Shown: piece by piece, positions 1 through 7,123 of the stretch
Position numbering within the stretch: position 1 is the first letter of the stretch
Layout: every line of letters starts with the position of its first letter
Origin: Alphaproteobacteria bacterium
Lineage (GTDB): Bacteria; Pseudomonadota; Alphaproteobacteria; Rhodospirillales; Magnetospirillaceae
NCBI GenBank assembly: GCA_015232485.1
Contig: JADFZP010000166.1
Span: 1 to 7,123 of the forward strand
Length of the DNA: 7,123 bases
Reading direction: 5' to 3'
Made by a program: the position numbers and the translations under genes
The notes under the pieces: model-generated
Told to the model about the DNA's origin: nothing
Seen by the model: the letters and a program-made list of their open reading frames with translations, nothing else
Database searches by the model: none

Positions 1-495
1 CCGCTGGCGCGCGCGGCGGCGGCGGTGTTCGTCGCCTTGGCGCTGCACCAGATCGGCGGGCGGGTGCTGGTCCACCTGACGGCGGCGCCGCTGGCGGCCG
101 GCGAGGCGGCGTTGACCGCGGCGTTGCTGGGGCTGCTGCGCGACGACGTGATGGTGGCCGGCAACGCGATCGCCACCGAGGGGCATCTGCTTTATGTGAT
201 TTCGGACTGCCTGTCGCTGAACCTGGTGATGCAGGGACTGCTGTGCTGCTTCGCGGTGGCGCGCGCCTTCCGGCCGGTGTGGCGATGGTCCGAGCTGTGG
301 TCCTGGGCGCTGCTGATCTGCGTGATGGTCGCCTTCAATCTGGTCCGGCTGGCGCTGGTGGGCTGGGGGCCGGGACTTTTCAACCTGTTGCACGAGGGGC
401 CGGGGCGCACCCTGGTCGAACTGACCGGACTGGCCCTCCAACTGGCGATCGCCGGCTGGGCGGTGCGCCGCGAGATGTGGGGGGCCCGGCGATGA
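1..495 (+). CDS. Exosortase/archaeosortase-like membrane protein, 5'-truncated by the window edge
   Basis: The reading frame is open from base 1 to the TGA at 493-495 (164 residues), so the start probably lies upstream; a GTG at 25 is a possible but unsupported internal start. The protein is hydrophobic, with about four membrane segments. Three spaced motifs fit the proposed catalytic triad of exosortases/archaeosortases, which cleave and transfer C-terminally tagged exported proteins: a Cys at a helix start (ISDCLSLN, Cys codon 208-210), an Arg in an NLVR motif (Arg codon 346-348), and a His in FNLLHEGPGR (His codon 391-393), each beside a hydrophobic helix. The usual Ser/Ala-Gly after the Cys is replaced by Leu-Ser, so this would be a divergent member. 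Family membership is inferred from motif spacing and topology, without a profile search. The stop overlaps the start of the next gene, implying translational coupling. It could instead be another small polytopic membrane protein. Confidence 0.6.
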   Translation, partial: PLARAAAAVFVALALHQIGGRVLVHLTAAPLAAGEAALTAALLGLLRDDVMVAGNAIATEGHLLYVISDCLSLNLVMQGLLCCFAVARAFRPVWRWSELWSWALLICVMVAFNLVRLALVGWGPGLFNLLHEGPGRTLVELTGLALQLAIAGWAVRREMWGARR

Positions 496-941
496 GGCGC
501 GGACCCTTGTTGCTCGCCCTTGGTCTGATCGTGCTGACCGGGCTGGGCGTGTCGGGGAAGTTCCGGCCGTCGAAGGCGTCGCCCGAGGGCGGGCGCAACG
601 TCGTCGAGCAATCGCTGGCGCGCGGCCTCGAGGCGCGGGGCTGGCGGGCCGATGGCGACATGGCGCTGACCGCCAGCGGGCTTTACCGGGTGCTGGCCTT
701 CCAATCGCCCGCATGCGACGGGGCGCTTTACCTCACCGCGATGGCGCCCAATGGCGAGGCGGCCTCGATGCTCGACGTGCTGGCCGGCGACGAGGGCCGG
801 GTGGTGTTCCTGCATGACGGCCGCGCCTGGGACCAGGTCCCGGTGTTCAGGGCGGTGCTCGCCGAGAAGCTGGGGCGGTTGTTCGGGCTGGGGCCGGCCG
901 AAACGGCGCTGATCGGCGTGGCGGTGACCGGGGCTTGCGCC

Positions 942-1682
<741 letters not shown>

Positions 1683-1690
1683 GGGTGAAT

Positions 1691-1695
1691 CTCCC
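1691..1695 (-). promoter_or_regulatory. Ribosome binding site of aapP
   Basis: On the minus strand GGGAG lies eight bases upstream of the GTG at 1682-1680. It decides the start: the alternative TTG at 1697-1695 shares a base with this motif and has no purine-rich site of its own. Confidence 0.6.
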
Positions 1696-1707
1696 AACAG
1701 TTTTGAT

Positions 1708-1776
1708 CGTCATTCCCGCGAAAGCGGGAATCCATCGTGCCGCCGCACATGGACCCCCGCTTTCGCGGGGGTGACG
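1708..1776. repeat. 69-bp palindromic intergenic repeat made of two hairpin units
   Basis: Two 28-bp arms (1708-1735 and 1749-1776) are inverted relative to each other and match at 24 of 28 positions around a 13-bp spacer. Each arm holds its own perfect 8-bp hairpin: 1712-1719 with 1724-1731 (loop GAAA), and 1753-1760 with 1765-1772 (loop TTTC). The four differences between arms are two TT/AA versus CC/GG swaps that preserve pairing within each small hairpin. The spacer adds a GTGC/GCAC pair at 1737-1748, so the whole element can also fold as one long imperfect hairpin. Bases 1712-1731 fit ATTCCC-N8-GGGAAT, the pattern of Neisseria dRS3 repeats; similar palindromes are common between genes in many Proteobacteria. 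No T-run follows on either strand, so it is not a classical terminator. It lies inside the operon transcript between aapM and aapP. Confidence 0.85.
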
Positions 1777-1789
1777 AGCCAAGCAAAAC

Positions 1790-2920
1790 CTAGCGGCGGG
1801 TGCCGGCCATCAAATCCTCCTCGAGCCGCTGGCTGTAGCGCGACATCAGGAAGCAGAAGCACCAATAGATCAGGGCGGCGAACACATAGGCTTCGATGAA
1901 GAAGGGCCGCCATTCGGGATCGGCGAGCGACGCCTTGACGCTGGTCAGCAGATCGAACAGCCCGACGATGGTGACCAGCGAGGTGTCCTTGAAGGTGCTG
2001 ATGAACTGGTTGACCATCGGCGGGATGACGATGCGCAGGGCCTGGGGCAAAACGATCAGCACGGTCTTTTGCCAATAGCTGAGGCCCATCGCGTCGGCCG
2101 CCTCGTATTGGCCGCGCGGAATGGCCTGCAAGCCGCCGCGCACCGCCTCGGCCAGATAGGCGGCGGTGAACAGGATGATGCCGATCTGGGCGCGCAGCAG
2201 CTTGTCGACCGTCACGCCCTCGGGCATGAACAGCGGGAACATCACCGAGGCCATGAACAGCACCGACACCAGCGGCACGCCGCGAATCAGCTCGATGTAG
2301 CCGACGCACACGGCGCGCACCACCGGCAGGTCCGAGCGTCGGCCGAGCGCCAGCACGATGCTCAGCGGAAAGGCCACCGCGATGCCGGCCAGGGCCAGCA
2401 ACAGGGTCAGCGGCAGCCCGCCCCACAGCGTGGTGTCGACCGGGCGCAGGCCCAGCACGCCACCCCACATCAGCACGGCCATCACGGTGACGGCGGCCAC
2501 CCAGGCCAGCGCCAGCCCGCGATGCCAGAAGCGGCGTTGCGACGAGACGCCCAGCATGCCCAGCAACAGCAGCGTGGCGATCAGCGGGCGCCAATGTTCG
2601 TCGTAGGGGTAAAGGCCGAACAGCATCAGGCGATGCTTCTCGCCGACCAGCGCCCAGCAGGCGCCGGTCGCCTCGCGGCAAGTGGTCGGGTCGCCGGTCC
2701 ACTGCGCGTTGAACAACGCCCAGCCCAGCAGCGGCGGCACGGTCTCCCACAGGAACCACAGGCACAAGAGGGTCAGCGCGATGTTGGCCGGCGTGTTGAA
2801 CAGCCGACGCCGCGCCCAGCCCATCAGGCGCATCGGGCCGGCCTCGCCGGGAGGCGGATAGACGGCGCCCGACGGCTCTTCGACGTCGGCGGCGGCGGAG
2901 GGTTCGTCGTCGTTGCGCAT
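1790..2920 (-). CDS. aapM: General L-amino-acid ABC transporter, permease subunit AapM (BztC-like)
   Basis: This inner-membrane permease (376 residues) pairs with AapQ to form the amino-acid channel. The EAA loop that docks on the ATPase is clear: Glu273-Ala-Ala, Gly279, then Leu291-Pro292 in LIVLPQALRIVIPP. The N-terminus is a cytoplasmic acidic, proline-rich tail of about 40 residues. One membrane segment follows (about 44-66), then a periplasmic stretch to about 110 with Cys81 and Cys88 and the phrase LFGLYPYDEHWRP, which is characteristic of AapM. Further membrane segments lie near 111-124, 135-157, 168-193, 210-232 and 340-360, among others. It is longer than HisM-type permeases, as usual for AapM/BztC. 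The ATG at 2920 lies one base after the aapQ stop, with GGTGAG eight bases upstream inside the end of aapQ, so the two permeases are probably translationally coupled. The close Cys pair might form a disulfide (inference). Confidence 0.95.
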   Translation of the reverse strand: MRNDDEPSAAADVEEPSGAVYPPPGEAGPMRLMGWARRRLFNTPANIALTLLCLWFLWETVPPLLGWALFNAQWTGDPTTCREATGACWALVGEKHRLMLFGLYPYDEHWRPLIATLLLLGMLGVSSQRRFWHRGLALAWVAAVTVMAVLMWGGVLGLRPVDTTLWGGLPLTLLLALAGIAVAFPLSIVLALGRRSDLPVVRAVCVGYIELIRGVPLVSVLFMASVMFPLFMPEGVTVDKLLRAQIGIILFTAAYLAEAVRGGLQAIPRGQYEAADAMGLSYWQKTVLIVLPQALRIVIPPMVNQFISTFKDTSLVTIVGLFDLLTSVKASLADPEWRPFFIEAYVFAALIYWCFCFLMSRYSQRLEEDLMAGTRR

Positions 2921-2921
2921 G

Positions 2922-4067
2922 TTAGCGGCTCACCAGCGCGACCTTGCGGTTGTACCAGTTCATGAAGGCGGAAATGGCCAGGCTGATCGTCAGATACGCG
3001 GCCATGGCGATCGCCACGCCCTCGACCGCCTGACCGGTTTGGTTGATGGCGGTATTGGCCACGCTGATCAGGTCGGGATAGCCGATCGCCACCGCCAGCG
3101 AGGAATTCTTGGTCAGGTTGAGATATTGGCTGGTCATCGGCGGCACGATCACCCGCAGGGCCTGCGGCAGCACGACCAGACGCAGCACCTGGAGCCGGGT
3201 CAGCCCCAGCGACAGGGCGGCCTCGGTCTGGCCGCGCGCCACCGCCAGGATGCCCGAGCGGACGATCTCGGCGATGAAGCCCGCCGTGTAGATGGTCAGG
3301 CCGGCCAGCACGGCGGCGAATTCCGGCGACAGCACCAGCCCGCCCTGGAAGTTGAAGCCGCTCAGCTCGGGCACCTCGAGCGCCAGCGGCGCGCCGATCA
3401 ACACGAAGGCGGCGAGCGTCAGCCCCAGCGTCAGCCCGGTTCCCGCCAGCACGGCGGGGAAGGGCTGCCCGGTGGCCTCGTGGCGGCGCCGGCCCCAGCG
3501 GGCCATCAGAAAGGCGCCGACCAGCCCGGCGAACAACGAAGCCAGCACCACCCAATAGGCCGGGTTCCAGTCGATCGAGGGAATCCGCAGGCCGCGATTG
3601 GTCAAGAACACGCCGGGCATCGGCGCCAACGCTTGGCGCGGGCTCGGCAGGGCGGTGATCACCCCGTACCAGACGAAAAGCTGAAGCAGCAGGGGGATGT
3701 TGCGGACGCCCTCGACATAGACGGTGGCCAGACGGGCGACCAGCCAGTTCGAGGACAGCCGCGCGATGCCGATCACCGTGCCGATCAGGCTGGCCAGCAC
3801 GATGCCGATCAGCGACACCTTCAAGGTGTTGAGCAGCCCCACCACCAGCGCCTCGCCATAGGTGTCGGCGGCGGAATAGTCGATCAGACTCTCGCTGATG
3901 TCGAAGCCCGCCTCGCGGCCCAGGAAGGTCAGGCCGGTGGCGATGCCCCGCTGGGCGAGGTTGTCCAGGGTGTTCGAGACGAGATAAAAGCCCACCGCCA
4001 CCGTGCCGGCGATCACCAGCACCTGGTATAGGATGGCACGGAAGCGGCGGTTGTTGAAAAGGCGCAT
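2922..4067 (-). CDS. aapQ: General L-amino-acid ABC transporter, permease subunit AapQ (BztB-like)
   Basis: This is the first permease (381 residues) of the inner-membrane amino-acid channel. A short basic N-terminus leads into a membrane segment at about 12-31. A periplasmic region follows (about 32-75, with GLTFLGREAGFDISESLIDY, typical of AapQ). Next come the helices of the permease core, with VEGVRNIPLLLQLFVWYG at 117-134. A family-specific insertion at about 140-250 carries extra helices and explains the length relative to HisQ-type permeases of about 230 residues. The EAA loop is intact: Glu282-Ala-Ala, Gly288, Leu300-Pro301. The ATG at 4067 has no obvious Shine-Dalgarno sequence and sits 11 bases after a GC-rich hairpin that follows aapJ, which may lower permease synthesis relative to the binding protein. 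The stop lies one base from the aapM start. Confidence 0.95.
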   Translation of the reverse strand: MRLFNNRRFRAILYQVLVIAGTVAVGFYLVSNTLDNLAQRGIATGLTFLGREAGFDISESLIDYSAADTYGEALVVGLLNTLKVSLIGIVLASLIGTVIGIARLSSNWLVARLATVYVEGVRNIPLLLQLFVWYGVITALPSPRQALAPMPGVFLTNRGLRIPSIDWNPAYWVVLASLFAGLVGAFLMARWGRRRHEATGQPFPAVLAGTGLTLGLTLAAFVLIGAPLALEVPELSGFNFQGGLVLSPEFAAVLAGLTIYTAGFIAEIVRSGILAVARGQTEAALSLGLTRLQVLRLVVLPQALRVIVPPMTSQYLNLTKNSSLAVAIGYPDLISVANTAINQTGQAVEGVAIAMAAYLTISLAISAFMNWYNRKVALVSR

Positions 4068-4073
4068 GGCCCG

Positions 4074-4103
4074 AAAACCGGGCGCCGCGATGGGCGGCGC
4101 CCG
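4074..4103 (-). terminator. GC-rich hairpin between aapJ and aapQ, probable attenuator or mRNA-stabilising stem-loop
   Basis: A 10-bp perfect stem (4079-4088 with 4094-4103, nearly all G-C) closes a 5-base loop. On the minus strand it is followed by G and then four T (4077-4074). It begins 7 bases after the aapJ stop and ends shortly before the aapQ start. The short T tract suggests a leaky intrinsic terminator or a barrier to 3' exonucleases. A stem-loop between the binding-protein gene and the permease genes is a known way for ABC importers to make more binding protein (for example malE-malF). The role here is inferred. Confidence 0.6.
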
Positions 4104-4110
4104 TCGGTCC

Positions 4111-5130
4111 CTATTTCAGGGGCGGCGCGTACATCAGGCCGCCATTGGTCCACAAGGCGTTCAGCCCGCGCTCGAGCTTCAGCTTCGAGCCCTTGCCGAC
4201 GTTGCGGTCGAACGATTCGCCGTAATTGCCGATCTGCTTGATGATCGTGAAGGCCCACTTCTCGTCGACGCCCAGCGCCTTGCCGTTGCCCTCGGTGACG
4301 CCCAGCAGGCGCTTCACGTCGGGATCGTTGCTGGTCAGGAAGGATTCGACGTTCTGCTGGCTGATGCCCTTCTCCTCGGCGGCCATCATCGCCCACAGCG
4401 ACCACTTGACGAGGTCGAGCCACTGGTCGTCGCCGTGGCGCACCGCCGGGGACAGCGGCTCTTTCGAGATGCGCTCGGGCAGGATCACGAAGTCGGCCGG
4501 GTTGGGCGTCTCGTTGGCGCGGATGGCGGCGAGCTGCGAGCCGTCCGAGCTGATCGCGTCGCAACGTCCCGCCAGGAAGGCCGAGGTCAGCTCCTCGTTC
4601 TTCTCGATCACCACCGGCTTGAAGCTCATCTTGGTGGCGCGGAAATAGTCGGCCAGATTCTGCTCGGTGGTGGTGCCGGGCAGCACGCAGATGGTGGCGC
4701 CGTCCAGTTCCTTGGCGCTTTTGACGTTCAGCTTGGTCGGGACCATGAAGCCCTGGCCGTCATAGAAATTGACCGCCGCGAAGTTCAGGCCGTTGGCGCT
4801 GTCGCGCGACAGCGTCCAGGTGGTGTTGCGCGCCAGCACGTCGATCTCGCCCGACTGCAAGGCCGGCAGGCGCTGCTGCGCCGACAGCGGGGTGTATTTC
4901 ACCTTGGTGGAGTCGCCAAACATCGCCGCCGCGACGGCGCGGCACAGGTCGACGTCCAGCCCACTCCAATTGCCGCGGTCGTCGGGGGCGGAGAAGCCGT
5001 GCAGGCCGAGATTGACGCCGCATTGCACGAAGCCCTTGGCCTTCACCGCGTCGAACGTCGCCCCGGCCATGGCCGGGGTGGCGGCGAGGCTCAGGGCGGC
5101 TACGGCGAAGACGGTCTTGATGGGATGCAT
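4111..5130 (-). CDS. aapJ: General L-amino-acid ABC transporter, periplasmic binding protein AapJ (BztA-like)
   Basis: This family-3 solute-binding protein (339 residues) captures amino acids in the periplasm and delivers them to AapQ/AapM. A signal peptide is visible: Lys5, a hydrophobic core at about 6-17, and a PAMA-G cleavage site after residue 22. The mature protein carries AapJ-type phrases: CGVNLGLHGFSAPDDRGNWSGLDVD (split as CGVNLGLHGF at 37-46 and SAPDDRGNW at 47-55), then LQSGEIDVLARNTTWTLSRD at 91-110, YDGQGFMV at 123-130, and the closing QIGNYGESFDRNVG at 299-312. Arg101 in the ARNTTW segment is the sort of residue that contacts ligand carboxylates in this family (inference). Four cysteines are present (37, 63, 148, 190). 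The ATG at 5130 is chosen over an upstream in-frame ATG at 5163 because it has AGGAGG at a 7-base spacing and places the signal peptide at the N-terminus. It is the first gene of the operon and diverges from the kinase. Confidence 0.96.
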   Translation of the reverse strand: MHPIKTVFAVAALSLAATPAMAGATFDAVKAKGFVQCGVNLGLHGFSAPDDRGNWSGLDVDLCRAVAAAMFGDSTKVKYTPLSAQQRLPALQSGEIDVLARNTTWTLSRDSANGLNFAAVNFYDGQGFMVPTKLNVKSAKELDGATICVLPGTTTEQNLADYFRATKMSFKPVVIEKNEELTSAFLAGRCDAISSDGSQLAAIRANETPNPADFVILPERISKEPLSPAVRHGDDQWLDLVKWSLWAMMAAEEKGISQQNVESFLTSNDPDVKRLLGVTEGNGKALGVDEKWAFTIIKQIGNYGESFDRNVGKGSKLKLERGLNALWTNGGLMYAPPLK

Positions 5131-5137
5131 GGATGCT

Positions 5138-5143
5138 CCTCCT
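5138..5143 (-). promoter_or_regulatory. Ribosome binding site of aapJ
   Basis: A perfect AGGAGG on the minus strand sits seven bases before the ATG at 5130-5128. It fixes the aapJ start and excludes the in-frame ATG at 5163-5161, which would put 11 extra residues ahead of the signal peptide. Confidence 0.85.
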
Positions 5144-5202
5144 GCCTCGGTCATTGGTTTCAAGGATCATAACGCAACCGGCGGGCATCGACCAGACCGC
5201 CC

Positions 5203-5231
5203 TTGCGAGGGATGTGCCGGGTCCGTATACC
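5203..5231 (+). promoter_or_regulatory. Putative sigma70-like promoter of the hybrid kinase gene
   Basis: TTGCGA (5203-5208) and TATACC (5226-5231) are separated by exactly 17 bases, each matching 4 of 6 consensus positions. The predicted start near 5238 leaves a leader of about 14 bases that still includes the Shine-Dalgarno sequence. The -35 overlaps the sigma54-like element on the other strand, so the two promoters, if real, could exclude each other. Confidence 0.45.
5204..5219 (-). promoter_or_regulatory. Possible sigma54-type (-24/-12) promoter of aapJQMP
   Basis: The minus strand reads CGGCACATCCCTCGCA. The essential GG and GC dinucleotides are exactly 10 bases apart, and 9 of 12 conserved positions of the TGGCACG-N4-TTGCW consensus match (mismatches at the first T, the G after GGCAC, and the second T of TTGC). 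Transcription would start near 5193, giving a leader of about 63 bases. Amino-acid transport operons, including aap in Rhizobium, are known to respond to nitrogen regulation, so this is plausible, but I found no convincing NtrC site nearby. An alternative is TATGAT (5171-5166) as a sigma70 -10 element, which lacks a good -35. Confidence 0.33.
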
Positions 5232-5240
5232 TTCTCAACC

Positions 5241-5247
5241 AGGGAGG
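5241..5247 (+). promoter_or_regulatory. Ribosome binding site of the hybrid kinase gene
   Basis: AGGGAGG, followed by more G, lies a few bases before the ATG at 5252. It selects this start within a frame that stays open far upstream through aapJ antisense sequence. Confidence 0.75.
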
Positions 5248-5251
5248 GGGA

Positions 5252-7120
<1,869 letters not shown>

Positions 7121-7123
7121 GCG

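Noticed and set aside
1708..1776. Interpretation of the paired hairpins as an intrinsic terminator between aapM and aapP
   Set aside because: No T-run follows either hairpin on either strand, and aapP must be expressed downstream for the transporter to work.
1710..2765. Long minus-strand frame overlapping aapM, and similar long frames antisense to aapM, aapQ and aapJ
   Set aside because: They are Arg/Gly/Ala/His/Gln-rich shadow translations typical of GC-rich DNA, with no domain. They overlap genes whose family motifs are intact.
5128..5163. Start of aapJ at the in-frame ATG at 5163
   Set aside because: It would add an 11-residue leader before the signal peptide. The AGGAGG motif is placed for the ATG at 5130.
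5180..5201. Short GGCGG/CCGCC dyad in the divergent region as an operator
   Set aside because: Five matching bases with a 12-base gap are expected by chance in DNA this GC-rich.
4769..5251. Extension of the kinase frame upstream into the aapJ region
   Set aside because: The frame is open by chance antisense to aapJ. The ATG at 5252 has a strong ribosome site, and the protein from there begins like a normal membrane sensor.

Overview
The window looks like chromosomal DNA from an alphaproteobacterium. The evidence is very high GC with GC-rich third codon positions, an aapJQMP-type amino-acid ABC transport operon of the kind typical of Rhizobiales, Rhodobacterales and Rhodospirillales, and a membrane-bound hybrid histidine kinase. 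A Rhodospirillales (Magnetospirillum-like) source is a guess from general resemblance, not something I can prove here.

Layout. (1) Bases 1-998, plus strand: the 3' part of a polytopic membrane protein whose Cys/Arg/His motifs fit the exosortase/archaeosortase family, followed through an ATGA stop/start overlap by a small single-anchor protein of unknown function. (2) Bases 942-5130, minus strand: a complete four-gene general L-amino-acid ABC transporter operon, transcribed as aapJ (periplasmic binding protein), aapQ and aapM (permeases), aapP (ATPase). A GC-rich hairpin with a short T tract lies between aapJ and aapQ, and a 69-bp palindromic intergenic repeat lies between aapM and aapP. The 3' end of aapP overlaps the 3' end of the small plus-strand gene by 57 bp, tail to tail. 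(3) Bases 5131-5251: a 121-bp divergent control region with a good ribosome binding site for each flanking gene, a sigma70-like promoter toward the kinase and a possible sigma54-like promoter toward aapJ. (4) Bases 5252-7120, plus strand: a 622-residue hybrid sensor kinase (six-helix membrane region, coiled-coil linker, HisKA, HATPase_c, receiver). The window ends 3 bp after its stop codon.

How the genes may work together. AapJ would capture amino acids in the periplasm and deliver them to the AapQ/AapM channel powered by AapP. The divergent kinase shares the control region with aapJ, which permits but does not prove a regulatory link. The exosortase-like pair appears unrelated to transport.

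No stretch over 300 bases lacks a gene. I saw no tRNA, rRNA, CRISPR array, insertion sequence or phage gene. Most of the window is well-understood biology. The less ordinary parts are the exosortase-like gene and its partner, the covarying palindromic repeat inside the operon, and a recent-looking 30-bp tandem duplication in the kinase signalling helix.
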